From Terriglobia bacterium (GTDB taxonomy: Bacteria; Acidobacteriota; Terriglobia; UBA7540), in NCBI GenBank assembly GCA_030040995.1, contig JASHOS010000043.1:1-64000 (forward strand): a stretch of 64,000 nucleotides of DNA, written 5' to 3'. The notes under the pieces were generated by a model. It did not search any database. It worked only from the letters and a program-made list of their open reading frames with translations, and was not told where the DNA came from. The translations under genes and the position numbers were made by a program. Numbering within the stretch: the first letter of the stretch is position 1; every line of letters begins with the position of its first letter. Below are positions 1 to 9,576 of the stretch, in pieces.

Positions 1-1100
1 CTGACCACTTCTTGGAAAAAGCGGAGATCCGCCGGTGTAGGGGCCGAATTCTGCAAGTCAAATAAGAAACAGCGGCCGCACCATTCACTTCCCAGAGCGA
101 ACGTGGCAGCCATCATCGTACGAAACTGATTCTCGGAAAACAGGTTGGCGGGTAAACAGCAGGACACCTTCTCAATACGGCGGCCCTCCGTGTCGAGTGC
201 AAGCAACTGATATCGCTCTCCACGCCGGGACTTTTGTAGAGACCAACTTTGGCCCGGCATTGGGAAGAAATACCCGGCCATGCGGGACGGCGAGGTCTCT
301 CCGGATTGGAAGGCATCCCGCCCTTCTTGCGCCTTACTGCCGTTCCAGATAAAGCTTGCGCCCGTCACCGGGTTACGCAAGACCAATGTGGCGCGATTCG
401 CACAGAACAGCCGCAAAATGTCCGACAGAGCTTCCTGAACGGTTTTGCTGATGTCCGTCTCAGGATCAGCTTTTTGGGCCATCTTTTTGACGGTGGATAC
501 CTCGCCCCTGAATTGCTCTTCCTTTTCGGCTAAGTATCCCAGAAGGCTCCCAAGGCTCAGGATACTGAGGATCTCGATGGTAAAAGCACTGAAGCGAAAT
601 TGGCCCTGAAGCAGATCGAACGAGCGGCCCCAGCCGGATGTAATAAAAACAGTCTCCAGTAGAAGAACCAAAACGCTCGCCAGCGCGGTGCCGAGAGTCT
701 CTCGAAGTCCCCACCGAACCGCAGCAGCGGTGAGCGCCAAAGCAAAAAGAACTAGGAAGGGACTCTCCGGTCCGCCCGTGAACAGAGAGATAACTGCAGG
801 CCAGAGAACATCTGCCGCGTGCACGAAAAACAGGAAACCCGGCTTCCAGTCGCGAGAAGTGCGAACTAGGGCTAGGATGAGAATGGTGTACGTAAGATAG
901 AGAAAGACCGACAGGTAAGCCGCCAGGGCGTGCACGCCTGGTAGACTGGAGTCAAAATGAAGTACAAAGAGAAAGCAAAGAGCAGCGGCCGCGCGGGTTA
1001 GACAAAGTGCTCGCTCCCGATGCTGGATCTCCCTCAAGGCAAGCGGAACGCCACAGGAAGCGCCCCCACGTTCAACCGTAATTCCTGCAATTCCCGCCAC
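1..1100 (-). CDS. Membrane sensor protein, probable histidine kinase N-terminal part (partial)
   Basis: An open frame runs from a GTG at 1100-1098 leftward off the window edge, about 366 codons without a stop. The GTG follows a strong purine-rich ribosome site (GGAGGGGG, 1105-1112), and an in-frame TGA lies just upstream. About six hydrophobic segments fall within residues 30-190 (for example AYLSVFLYLTYTILILALV). They are followed by a charged linker (YLAEKEEQF) and a region reading ILRLFCANRATLVLRNPVTG, which looks like a GAF-type sensory domain. This architecture is usual for membrane-bound sensor kinases of two-component systems. The kinase core would lie outside the window, so the kinase assignment is inference. 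It is transcribed away from the aminotransferase gene on the other side of a 580-base gap. Confidence 0.65.
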   Translation of the reverse strand, partial: MAGIAGITVERGGASCGVPLALREIQHRERALCLTRAAAALCFLFVLHFDSSLPGVHALAAYLSVFLYLTYTILILALVRTSRDWKPGFLFFVHAADVLWPAVISLFTGGPESPFLVLFALALTAAAVRWGLRETLGTALASVLVLLLETVFITSGWGRSFDLLQGQFRFSAFTIEILSILSLGSLLGYLAEKEEQFRGEVSTVKKMAQKADPETDISKTVQEALSDILRLFCANRATLVLRNPVTGASFIWNGSKAQEGRDAFQSGETSPSRMAGYFFPMPGQSWSLQKSRRGERYQLLALDTEGRRIEKVSCCLPANLFSENQFRTMMAATFALGSEWCGRCFLFDLQNSAPTPADLRFFQEVV

Positions 1101-1680
1101 AGGTCCCCCTCCGTTTCAACCTGTCCCGGAAGCCCGCCACCCGGACCGCCTTTAGGCCCAAAGTGGGAAAAACGCTAGACGGCAAGCCGTGCACCGTGTT
1201 TCAAATGTCTGTCAATCGAACGCCTGCACCCTCTGCCTACTCGTCATAGCCAGCGCCCAGGACTCTTCTACTAGAAAAGCACACGACACCGCCCCTCCTC
1301 CTTCTATTCACCGGTCAATCTCACGTTCTTACGATCAAGCTCGCCGTGTGAGATATGCGGCTAGCCCAGATTAGTCCAGACCTGTACGAAGGTCAAGTGT
1401 CTAAGCAATAAACTACATTACTAGATAGTTAAATACCGCCGTCGGCGGGGCAGAATTCACGCGGCGGAGAGAATGACGGGTCCGTAAGCGCCGATCTTCA
1501 AAGGAAAAAGCGCCATATGGTACCAAGGTCGCATTGACACCATGGTCGAGCAGTCGTATAGGTGGAGAGTGGCTTCTGGAAGGCTCGCTGGCGGCGCACT
1601 GTGATACAGCAGCGGAGCGCGTTTATCGGCAGCATAACACATCCAATTTGACACATATTTTACTTAAGCGGGGGAGATCA
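1101..1680. other. Intergenic region between divergent genes, nothing recognised
   Basis: This gap separates the minus-strand sensor from the plus-strand aminotransferase and should hold both promoters. I see no convincing ORF, tRNA or strong hairpin. Stretches around 1380-1440 are more AT-rich than the surroundings. A perfect TTGACA at 1648-1653 lies too close to the ATG at 1681 to leave room for a -10 box and a leader. Confidence 0.4.
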
Positions 1681-2820
1681 ATGAAGGTACCGTACTTTGA
1701 CTTGAAGGCTCAGTATACCGGGCTGCGCGACGACGTTCTGCGCGCTGTCGACCGCGTGTGCCAGAACACGTCGTTCATCCTTGGAGATGAAGTGGCGCAT
1801 TTTGAGGAGGAATTCGCCGCATACTGCGGCGTGGCGCATTGCGTCGCTTTAAATTCCGGGACCAGCGCCCTGCATCTGGCATTATTGGGCGCCGGGGTGC
1901 AGCCGGGCGATGAGGTGATCACAACGGCCAACACGTTCATTGCGACGGCCGAGGCCATCTCCTATACTGGCGCACGGCCGGTATTCGTTGATATTGACCC
2001 GAGATCTGCCAACATCGACCCAGACCGGATCGAGGAAGCGATCACGCGCCGGACGAAAGTCATTCTGCCTGTGCACCTCTACGGCCGGCCCGCCAGTCTC
2101 AATCCGATCATGGACATTGCCCGGCGGCACGGGCTCACGGTCATCGAGGACGCCTGCCAGGCGCACGGCGCTGCGTATAGAGGGGGGCACGCTGGAAGTT
2201 TTGGACGAGCGGCAGCGTTCAGTTTTTATCCCGGCAAGAACCTCGGTGCCTACGGAGAGGGTGGGGCCTTGACCACCAACGACCCGCAGCTTGCACAATT
2301 TGCGAGGGCCTTGCGCGATCATGGACAGTCAGAACGGTACTTTCACGATTTCATAGGCTACAATTATCGTATGGACGGATTTCAGGGCGCCGTCCTGAGA
2401 ATCAAGCTTGGCCGTTTGCACGAATGGACAGCGAAACGCCAGGATCTCGCGCAACTTTACCGAAGCCTGCTAGGTGGCGCCCGAGTGGACCTGCCCCAAG
2501 ACGATCCGCTGTCGGACTGTGTATATCACCTCTTCGTCGTCTATGTAGACGATCGGGATACTGTGCGGCGGGAACTCGAAACCCGCGGCGTACAGACGGC
2601 AATTCATTATCCCCGTCCCATTCACCTGCAAAAACCTTACGCGGCGCTGGGATATGGCCCTGGATCGTTCCCGTACACGGAACGGGCTTGCGAGCGTTGC
2701 ATCAGCCTGCCGCTCTTTCCCGAGATGACCGCGGAGCAGGTTCGCTACGTCGCCGAAATGCTGGCAGAAGTTACAGAGCCGGCGTGCGTAGCACTGGCGA
2801 GCGGCTGCGCCTTTTCGTAG
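1681..2820 (+). CDS. DegT/DnrJ/EryC1/StrS family PLP-dependent sugar aminotransferase
   Basis: A 379-residue fold-type I aminotransferase of the DegT/DnrJ/EryC1/StrS family. These enzymes transfer an amino group, usually from glutamate, to nucleotide-linked keto sugars for lipopolysaccharide, glycan or glycoside synthesis. The N-terminus (MKVPYFDLKAQY) is typical. The substrate-anchoring stretch NSGTSALHLAL and the PLP-lysine motif FSFYPGKNLGAYGEGGAL, with Lys186 as the expected Schiff-base residue, are both present. The ATG at 1681 was preferred over an in-frame ATG at 1534: it has a GGGGGAG ribosome site at 1671-1677 and matches family length. The specific sugar cannot be told. No other nucleotide-sugar genes lie nearby, so the pathway is open. 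Confidence 0.93.
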   Translation: MKVPYFDLKAQYTGLRDDVLRAVDRVCQNTSFILGDEVAHFEEEFAAYCGVAHCVALNSGTSALHLALLGAGVQPGDEVITTANTFIATAEAISYTGARPVFVDIDPRSANIDPDRIEEAITRRTKVILPVHLYGRPASLNPIMDIARRHGLTVIEDACQAHGAAYRGGHAGSFGRAAAFSFYPGKNLGAYGEGGALTTNDPQLAQFARALRDHGQSERYFHDFIGYNYRMDGFQGAVLRIKLGRLHEWTAKRQDLAQLYRSLLGGARVDLPQDDPLSDCVYHLFVVYVDDRDTVRRELETRGVQTAIHYPRPIHLQKPYAALGYGPGSFPYTERACERCISLPLFPEMTAEQVRYVAEMLAEVTEPACVALASGCAFS

Positions 2821-2845
2821 GGCTGAGGAACGATCAAGGAGCCTT

Positions 2846-3217
2846 GTGAAAGCTGTGCTTCTCGTTTTTTTTACCGCCATGCTTTTGCAGCCGCTTCTCC
2901 CGGCAGCACAAAACAAAACCAATTCGAATGGCTTGACGATTGCCGGCACGACCCAAGCAAACGTGGGCTGCATGATTCTGGAAAAGCACACGGCGGTGAA
3001 GGGTAAGCTGCTGTTCGCCGGATTGCTGTACACGCGCACTGAGTATCGGGTTTTGCAAGCCTTTAACTACAAACCTGCAAGGCAAAAGTACACTGGTTCG
3101 GGCCAGATCAAAGAGCTCAATCGCGCTGCGGTAAAGGATAAGATCAAGTTAGTCGTTATTCCTTCCAAGTATTCCCAGGAACAACTGCAAGAAGCCAGAA
3201 ACGCTTGCAATAAATAA
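2846..3217 (+). CDS. Small secreted hypothetical protein
   Basis: A 123-residue protein starting with GTG after a good AAGGAG site, 25 bases behind the aminotransferase, so probably co-transcribed. Residues 1-21 form a signal peptide (VLLVFFTAMLLQPLLPAAQ). The mature part has two cysteines (GCMILEK and ARNACNK) that could form a disulfide, and a basic middle. No family recognised. Export to the periplasm is inferred from the signal sequence. Confidence 0.65.
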   Translation: MKAVLLVFFTAMLLQPLLPAAQNKTNSNGLTIAGTTQANVGCMILEKHTAVKGKLLFAGLLYTRTEYRVLQAFNYKPARQKYTGSGQIKELNRAAVKDKIKLVVIPSKYSQEQLQEARNACNK

Positions 3218-3326
3218 GCCACGGCAGAGTGCCCTCAGCCCGGCCGCGGCGCCCCCCGGTCGATTTACCTACCACAAGGTCAATTCTGGTAGTATACCTG
3301 TGCACCGTTGACCGGCGAAGTGATGG

Positions 3327-3431
3327 CGGTCGTGGGCAGTGGGTCAGTTTGAATTTGTAGCGGCGAGTTTACCTCGCCATGTGGCGGCGTGAAGCCGCCT
3401 CTACATCAAACTGACCCACTACCCGGTCGTG
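3327..3431. repeat. MITE-like element with terminal inverted repeats and 8-bp target duplication
   Basis: The element occupies 3335-3423. Its ends are 18-bp inverted repeats (3335-3352 and 3406-3423; 17 of 18 pair, core AGTGGGTCAGTTTGA). They are directly abutted by the 8-bp direct repeat CGGTCGTG at 3327-3334 and 3424-3431. Inside are two further short palindromes (GGCGAG..CTCGCC and GGCGGC..GCCGCC). There is no room for a transposase, so movement would have to be in trans. A related core occurs at 24711-24802. Confidence 0.75.
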
Positions 3432-3501
3432 TGGCGGATCGGCCGATGTCCGGCCGATCATGTCTTATCTGCGCGAGGGGCGAGGCAGGGAAGGGAAACA
3501 C

Positions 3502-5520
3502 GTGAACGAGTTTAAACGGGCAAGTCGAAGACGATTCATCAAGCTTGCGTCGGCAATGGCAGGGGCTTCGGCACTGCCGCGGCGCCTGAGGGCCGAGCCG
3601 CCGCAGAATCCGGTTGTTAATGCTGTGCGCCGAAACGGCCCGCTTGAAAATCACGAGCAAGCGCCATGGAAAGTGCTGCCTTTTCCGAATACGCGCGTGC
3701 GGCTGTTGGACGGAGTTTTCAAAGAGCAAACGGAGATCAATCAGCGCTACCTACACCTCTTGCCCAACGACCGTCTGGTCCATACTTTCCGTCTTACTGC
3801 CGGACTGCCGTCCAATGCACAGCCACTAGGAGGATGGGAGAAACCTGATTGCGAGCTGCGAGGCCATTTCACAGGGGGCCATTATCTGTCAGCTTCAGCC
3901 CTCATGTATACGAGCACCAGCGACGAAGACCTGAAAAACAAGGCCAACGACCTCGTTACGAAGCTGGCTCAGTGCCAGGGGGCGCACGGAAACGGTTACC
4001 TGAGCGCCTTCCCGGAAGAATTCTTCGATCGCCTTCGGGAGGGAAAGCCGGTCTGGGCTCCTTTCTATACACTCCACAAGATCATGGCCGGCCATTTAGA
4101 CATGTACACGCATTGCGGCAACGAGCAAGCGCTCGACACCTGCGAAAAAATGGCGGCCTGGGTGGACCGGTGGGTAGCCCCGCTCAGTGACGAACACATG
4201 CAGCGGGTGCTGGAAGTGGAGCAAGGCGGAATGTTGGAGGTATTGTGCAACCTGTACGCCGCCACAGGTCGGGAAGATTATCTACGGACCGCGGCGCGCT
4301 TCGATCATCGCGCTGTATTTAACCCGTTGGCGGAATACCGCGATGAATTGACCGCCCTTCATGCCAACACGAATATTCCGAAAATCATCGGAGCGGCGCG
4401 GCAGTATGAAGTGACCGGCGATGAGCGATACCACGACATCGCGAGCTACTTTTGGCAGGAAGTAACCGGCAGGCGGATTTTTTGCACCGGAGGCACGAGC
4501 TTCCGCGAACATTGGATGGCGGACGCGGGAAAGCTCGGCAGCGAAGTGGGTCAAGACATGGAGGAGTGTTGCTGCGGCTACAACATGCTCAAGCTCACGC
4601 GCCATATTTACGGGTGGACGGGCGACCCCAGGGCGATGGATTACTATGAGCGCACTCTTTTCAATAGTCGGCTTGGAACGCAGGATCCTCACGGGTTGAA
4701 GAGTTACTTTTTGCCACTCGGGCGCGGGTGGTGGAAGTACTACAACTCGCCTTACAACTCCTTCTGGTGTTGCACGGGGACGGGCGCCGAGGAGTTTTCC
4801 AAGTTCAACGACACGATCTATTTCCATGACGCGCGAGGCGTCTATGTTAATCTCTTTATCGCCTCGGAGCTGAGCTGGCCGGAAAAGGGTGTCGAGCTTC
4901 GCCAAGAGACAAAGTTCCCGGAGCAGGAGGGAACTGCTCTTATTATCCGGGTGCGGCAACCCATCAAACTCGCCCTCAATATTCGAGTGCCGTACTGGGC
5001 AACGCAAGGAGGCACGTTGAGTCTCAATTGGCGCCCCTTACCGGCGTTCGCAAGTCCAGGCAGCTATCTGACCATCGAGCGACTTTGGAACGACGGCGAC
5101 CGCGTGGATGTGAACATGCCCATGAGCTTGCATGTGGATGCGCTGCCCGGTGATGAAACTCAGCAGGCCATGATGTACGGCCCGCTAGTTTTAGCGGGGC
5201 GTCTCGGCAGCGAAGGCTTAACCACGGCGGCGACTTACCTCGGTTACGATACCAGCCCGGGAGGGACTCCCGCACCTGCGCCCGAAATCCAAGCCGGAAC
5301 CGCAAATCCTGGCGGATGGGTCGAAGCCTCTGGAAAACAGCCATTGCGTTTCCAAACCGCCGGGCAATCTCAGACCGTAGAGATGGAGCCCCTATACCAA
5401 GTAGCGGACCAAAAGTACGTGGTCTATTGGAAAGTGAATTCTACCTCCATAGCGGCGCGCGGTAACTCCTCGAAGCACCTATCCAAATCTGAACAAACTT
5501 ATCGTGGGTTCGCGGATTGA
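3502..5520 (+). CDS. Glycoside hydrolase family 127 (DUF1680) protein, Tat-exported
   Basis: A 672-residue protein of the GH127/DUF1680 family, whose characterised members are beta-L-arabinofuranosidases acting on plant and glycoprotein arabinans. The GTG at 3502 (after AGGGAAGGG) gives the N-terminus NEFKRASRRRFIKLASAMAG, a clear twin-arginine signal, so export in folded form is expected. An upstream in-frame ATG at 3460 would only add a non-conserved leader. An alpha/alpha-barrel region (residues about 60-450) holds GHFTGGHYLSASALM. The metal/catalytic segments are EECCCGYNML (Glu354-Cys358) and WCCTGTG (Cys423-Cys424), which fit the Glu plus cysteine site of GH127. A beta-sandwich tail follows. 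It may serve plant-polymer breakdown. Confidence 0.9.
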   Translation: MNEFKRASRRRFIKLASAMAGASALPRRLRAEPPQNPVVNAVRRNGPLENHEQAPWKVLPFPNTRVRLLDGVFKEQTEINQRYLHLLPNDRLVHTFRLTAGLPSNAQPLGGWEKPDCELRGHFTGGHYLSASALMYTSTSDEDLKNKANDLVTKLAQCQGAHGNGYLSAFPEEFFDRLREGKPVWAPFYTLHKIMAGHLDMYTHCGNEQALDTCEKMAAWVDRWVAPLSDEHMQRVLEVEQGGMLEVLCNLYAATGREDYLRTAARFDHRAVFNPLAEYRDELTALHANTNIPKIIGAARQYEVTGDERYHDIASYFWQEVTGRRIFCTGGTSFREHWMADAGKLGSEVGQDMEECCCGYNMLKLTRHIYGWTGDPRAMDYYERTLFNSRLGTQDPHGLKSYFLPLGRGWWKYYNSPYNSFWCCTGTGAEEFSKFNDTIYFHDARGVYVNLFIASELSWPEKGVELRQETKFPEQEGTALIIRVRQPIKLALNIRVPYWATQGGTLSLNWRPLPAFASPGSYLTIERLWNDGDRVDVNMPMSLHVDALPGDETQQAMMYGPLVLAGRLGSEGLTTAATYLGYDTSPGGTPAPAPEIQAGTANPGGWVEASGKQPLRFQTAGQSQTVEMEPLYQVADQKYVVYWKVNSTSIAARGNSSKHLSKSEQTYRGFAD

Positions 5521-5606
5521 CACTCTTGCCATTGTTTCATTAGACTACGCTTTGCCTTTCAGTTACCGCCATTCTGCCTGCGAACTAACCAATCCTGGGG
5601 AGCGTG

Positions 5607-8600
5607 ATGGCCCCTGTTTCTGTTTCACCACACAAGGCGGCTGGACTTTTGAACTTGCGCACGGCAGCGCATCTTTGCTGGATCGTTGTTTTCGTTCTTG
5701 CGTCACCGCCCGCGTTCGCTCAATACCAATTCGATTCCTGGACCACTGAGAATGGCCTGCCCAACAACTGGATTATGGCGATTCATCAGACGCGGGATGG
5801 CTATCTTTGGCTAACGACCAACGACGGCGTGGCGCGGTTTGACGGCGTTCGCTTCCAAATTTTTAACAAGGTCAACACCCCCGGCCTCACCACAAACTGG
5901 TTCGCTTACCGGGCTATATGGGAAGACGAGCACGACAACTTGTGGATGGGCACGCAGGGGGGCGGCGTCATCCGTTACCACGACGGCACTTTTACCGCAC
6001 TCACCACGAAGGACGGATTGCCCAGCAATCTCGTGATCCGGATCGACGAGGACAGCGCCGGAACTGTTTGGATCACCACCGGCGGAGGGGTTGTACGCTG
6101 GCGCAATGGGCATTTGGTCCTGCCTCGCTCGCGGTTCGACCGGTCTTTGGATGCGTGGCTCACGTTACCAAGAAGCACGAGCAGCGATGCGAAGTTTTTC
6201 GGGCTTTGGCGATTCAAGGCAGGGCAGTGGCAGCGCTTTGCCTACGGACACTGGTCTCCTTTGCCACTCCCGCGGGGCGTCCACGATGTCGCGGACCTGC
6301 CAATCGAAGCGATCGCCGAAGACTCCGAGCGTCACCTGTGGTACAGCCTCAAAGGCCGGCCTCACGACTATTATTGCGTTCACCAAGGCCGTCTCGATGT
6401 GATCCATGATGTACCGGACAACAGCGCCACCCAAATCTGCTGCCAGGATCGCGAAGGCCGGCTATGGATGGGCAATCATTTTGGCGATATTGGTTTATGG
6501 CAGGAGGGCCATCTGCATCCTCTTTCGGGGATCAGCAGCACAAACGTCTTCCAAGCCATGGAGGACCGCGACGGAAATCTGTGGATCGCGACGCTCGACC
6601 GCGGTCTTTACCGCTTGAGGAAGCAAGTGATTACCGCTTATCGCCGGCCTGCTACAGCGCCCCAGGGGAACGTGATGGGTCCGATACTGCAGACTCGAAC
6701 CGGCGCGGTATGGCTCGCCAGCGGCGGATTGACGAGTTTCAAAGAAGGCCGGTTCACGAATTATTACCGTCCGCGGCAGTCGCACAAGCCCTGGGATTCG
6801 GTCAATATGGTTGACGCAATCTCTCAGGACCGTGACGGCTCAATTTTGGAGCATACGTGGGATGGCGCCGTCTGGAGGTTCAGGGATGGCCGGTTGCGCG
6901 CAGAGCCGTTTCTCTCAGCCCGGATCAAGGGCCGGATCAATGTCATTTTGCGCGACCGCGCCGGCAACCTATGGTTCGGTGGCGAACGAGGATTGTACCG
7001 CGTCCACAACGGTGTCGTGACACAGTTCACGGCACGCGACGGGTTGCCGGGGAACACCGTAAACATTATTGAGGAGGATGGCGCCGGAGCGCTTTGGATC
7101 GGAACCAGCGGCGGCCTCGTTCAGTTTGGAGGAGGGAAGCTCGTGCTTGTCCCGGGAGTGCGAGGGGTCTGTGTTGAGGCAATGTGTGAAGACAAGGCGC
7201 ATGTCTGGTGGCTAGGGACTCTGGACGACGGGCTGTATCGCTTGGCCCGCGGCCCGACTGGGCCGAAGATCACGCACTACACCGCTGCGCAAGGGCTCTA
7301 CAGCAATCGCGTTTATACGGTCCTTGAAGATGATTTCGGCTACTTGTGGATGAGTTGTGACTCGGGTCTCTATCGGGTTCGAAAGCAGGCGCTCAACGAC
7401 CTGGCAGCAGGCCGTATTTCGCAGGTGATCTCCTCCCATTTCGGCGCAGCCGACGGCCTGCCCGGAGAGTGTACCGGGGTCGGACAAGGCATGGCGTTTA
7501 AAGCCCGTGATGGCCGGCTCTGGTTTGCTACGCAGGATGGGCTTGCGGTTGTGGATGCTCGCTCAGTCCGTATATGCCGTGCTCCGCCGCCGGTTATCAT
7601 CGAAGCCTGCCTTGTTGGGGGGCGTCCCGCGCCCTGCACGCCTGAAGTGCGCATGAGGGCAGACGATTCGAATCTGGAGATCAGTTACACGGCTCCGAGC
7701 TTCAACCAACCTGGGCAGATACGCTTCAATTACGAGCTCGAAGGCTTAGACCGGAGCTGGATAGAAGCGGGTACAAGACGCACCGCGTATTATTCCCACG
7801 TGCCGCCGGGCCACTATACCTTCAAAGTAATCGCTGCGAACAGCGATGGCGTGTGGAATACCGAGGGCCAGAGCCTGTCGATTGTCGTCTTGCCGCCATT
7901 TTACCGAACCTGGTGGTTCTTGACGCTCGCTTCCCTGATTGCAGCGAGCGCCATGGCCACGGCATGGCAGTATCGCGTATCTCAGTTGAAGCGCGCCAAC
8001 GCGCTGCAGGAAGCCTTCTCGCGCCAATTGATCGCGTCGCAAGAGCAGGAGCGGCAACGGATCGCCGCCGAATTACACGACAGTCTCGGGCAGACCATGC
8101 TGATTATCAAGAATCGCGCCAGCTTGGCTCTGAAAGCGCTCGCCGACCGTGCGTCGGCCGAAGAGCAACTGGATGAAATCTCCGCTTCCGCTGCCGACGC
8201 TCTTGAAGAGGTCAGGATAATTGCCTACAACCTTCGACCCCACCAGCTCGATCGTTTTGGGCTCACGAAGACGGTTCAGGCCATGTGCGCGCAGGCGGCG
8301 CGCAGCTCTGGCATCAACTTTTCCACCGAGCTGGAGCCGATTGACGGCCTGTTTACCAAGCCCGCCGAAACCAATATTTATCGGGTAGTGCAGGAAGCGG
8401 TGAACAACATCATCAAGCATTCCGACGCCGGCGAAGCCCGGTGCGTGCTCCGGCGGCGAGGAGAAACGGTTGAGCTGATCATTCAGGACGACGGGAGGGG
8501 ATTTGCCCGGGTCGAGGGAGATGCCCGCGCTTCCCGCGGCGGCTTTGGTTTGTTTGGGATGGCAGAACGCGTCCGGCTGATGGGGGGAAAATTTAGCGTA

Positions 8601-8672
8601 GATTCGTCTCCAGGCCATGGCACCGCGGTCACCGTCAAACTCTCGTCTGTCGTAAACGGACATGCAAGCTGA
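5607..8672 (+). CDS. Two-component sensor histidine kinase with Reg_prop beta-propellers
   Basis: A 1021-residue hybrid-free sensor. A signal/anchor (residues about 10-40, ending PPAFAQ) precedes many Reg_prop repeats that build periplasmic propellers; DGYLWLTTNDGVARFDGVRF is typical. Then come a Y_Y_Y domain near 690-760 (INYELEGLD-like: FNYELEGLDRSW), a membrane helix (WWFLTLASLIAASAMATAW), a HisKA_3 dimerisation helix with RIAAELHDSLGQTM, where His824 is the expected phospho-acceptor, and a HATPase_c domain (EAVNNIIKHSDA, DDGRGF). The signal is unknown; in related proteins it is often a polysaccharide product, which would fit the GH127 neighbour. ATG at 5607 was chosen over GTG at 5604 for spacing to GGGGAG. 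It overlaps the next gene by 11 bases, so the two are translationally coupled. Confidence 0.94.
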   Translation: MAPVSVSPHKAAGLLNLRTAAHLCWIVVFVLASPPAFAQYQFDSWTTENGLPNNWIMAIHQTRDGYLWLTTNDGVARFDGVRFQIFNKVNTPGLTTNWFAYRAIWEDEHDNLWMGTQGGGVIRYHDGTFTALTTKDGLPSNLVIRIDEDSAGTVWITTGGGVVRWRNGHLVLPRSRFDRSLDAWLTLPRSTSSDAKFFGLWRFKAGQWQRFAYGHWSPLPLPRGVHDVADLPIEAIAEDSERHLWYSLKGRPHDYYCVHQGRLDVIHDVPDNSATQICCQDREGRLWMGNHFGDIGLWQEGHLHPLSGISSTNVFQAMEDRDGNLWIATLDRGLYRLRKQVITAYRRPATAPQGNVMGPILQTRTGAVWLASGGLTSFKEGRFTNYYRPRQSHKPWDSVNMVDAISQDRDGSILEHTWDGAVWRFRDGRLRAEPFLSARIKGRINVILRDRAGNLWFGGERGLYRVHNGVVTQFTARDGLPGNTVNIIEEDGAGALWIGTSGGLVQFGGGKLVLVPGVRGVCVEAMCEDKAHVWWLGTLDDGLYRLARGPTGPKITHYTAAQGLYSNRVYTVLEDDFGYLWMSCDSGLYRVRKQALNDLAAGRISQVISSHFGAADGLPGECTGVGQGMAFKARDGRLWFATQDGLAVVDARSVRICRAPPPVIIEACLVGGRPAPCTPEVRMRADDSNLEISYTAPSFNQPGQIRFNYELEGLDRSWIEAGTRRTAYYSHVPPGHYTFKVIAANSDGVWNTEGQSLSIVVLPPFYRTWWFLTLASLIAASAMATAWQYRVSQLKRANALQEAFSRQLIASQEQERQRIAAELHDSLGQTMLIIKNRASLALKALADRASAEEQLDEISASAADALEEVRIIAYNLRPHQLDRFGLTKTVQAMCAQAARSSGINFSTELEPIDGLFTKPAETNIYRVVQEAVNNIIKHSDAGEARCVLRRRGETVELIIQDDGRGFARVEGDARASRGGFGLFGMAERVRLMGGKFSVDSSPGHGTAVTVKLSSVVNGHAS

Positions 8673-9318
8673 AATCCGCATTGTAATCGCCGACGACCAC
8701 GCCATCTTCCGGCAGGGCCTGCGCCACGTGCTCGAGAAAACCCCCCGCCTGAAGGTGGTGGCGGAGGCGGGTGACGGAGAAGCCGCCCTCAAGTGCATCC
8801 GGGAGACGCAGCCGGACATTGCGCTGATCGATATCGACATGCCCGTTCGGGATGGATTCAGCATCGCGCGTAGCGTGCGCGACGGCCGCCTGCCTGTGGA
8901 AATCATCTTCCTCACCATGCACCGTGACGAGTTGCATCTCAACGAGGCGCTGAGCCTGGGCGTCAAGGGCTATGTTGTCAAGGACGGCGCCGTAGTTGAA
9001 GTGGTCAGTTGCATCCGAGCCGTTTTGGCGGGCGAGAGCTACATCAGCCCGGCGCTTTCCACATATTTGCTCAACCGCGCCCGCCGGGCCACCGCGCTAG
9101 CCCACGAACGGCCTTCCCTTTCCCTACTGAGCCCAACCGAGCGTCGCGTGCTCTCGCTTCTGTCTGAGTACCGGACCAGCAAGGAGATTGCTGCCACTCT
9201 CGGAGTTAGCGTGCGTACGGTTGAAAATCACCGGGCAAACATCTGCAACAAGCTGAATATGCACGGTAGCCACGCGCTCGTTAAGTTTGCCATTCAACAT
9301 AGATCCGAGCTCACCTAA
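8662..9318 (+). CDS. NarL/LuxR-type response regulator
   Basis: A 218-residue response regulator: a receiver domain (residues 1-120; acidic pair DDH near residue 12, phospho-acceptor Asp57 in LIDIDMP, Lys in YVVKDG) joined to a LuxR/GerE helix-turn-helix (SPTERRVLSLLSEYRTSKEI, then VSVRTVENHRANICNKL). It starts inside the kinase gene, so it is the cognate partner of the propeller kinase. As a DNA-binding regulator in the cytoplasm it should control genes linked to the signal sensed by the kinase; targets are not visible. Confidence 0.95.
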   Translation: MQAEIRIVIADDHAIFRQGLRHVLEKTPRLKVVAEAGDGEAALKCIRETQPDIALIDIDMPVRDGFSIARSVRDGRLPVEIIFLTMHRDELHLNEALSLGVKGYVVKDGAVVEVVSCIRAVLAGESYISPALSTYLLNRARRATALAHERPSLSLLSPTERRVLSLLSEYRTSKEIAATLGVSVRTVENHRANICNKLNMHGSHALVKFAIQHRSELT

Positions 9319-9381
9319 ACCGGATCTCTCACCACATCGAGCCGAAGGTCGGGCTAATCCTCCCGTTGCCTCTCGTTCTGG

Positions 9382-9413
9382 GTAGCTCTGCTTAGAAAAA
9401 TGAGCAGAACTAC
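9382..9413. other. Stem-loop between response-regulator genes
   Basis: GTAGCTCTGCT (9382-9392) pairs with AGCAGAACTAC (9403-9413) with one mismatch around a 10-base A-rich loop. No U-tract follows, so it is not a classical terminator. It could be a regulatory element or a remnant of an intergenic repeat. Confidence 0.4.
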
Positions 9414-9576
9414 TTAGTCAAATTGAGTACTTCCCGTCATTCCACCGCGAGTTCAGCTCTTTTACATTTCATCTGTCAGCGGGTTTTTTAGGCGGCCGGC
9501 CAACTCCATTGATCGCAGGCGCCGCCTGGCGACAGCGATTGTGCACTGCTGTGAGCCAGAAGGCGAGAGCACCTGC

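Noticed and set aside
1648-1653. Perfect TTGACA before the aminotransferase
   Set aside because: Only 27 bases remain to the ATG, leaving no space for a -10 box and ribosome site downstream of a transcription start.
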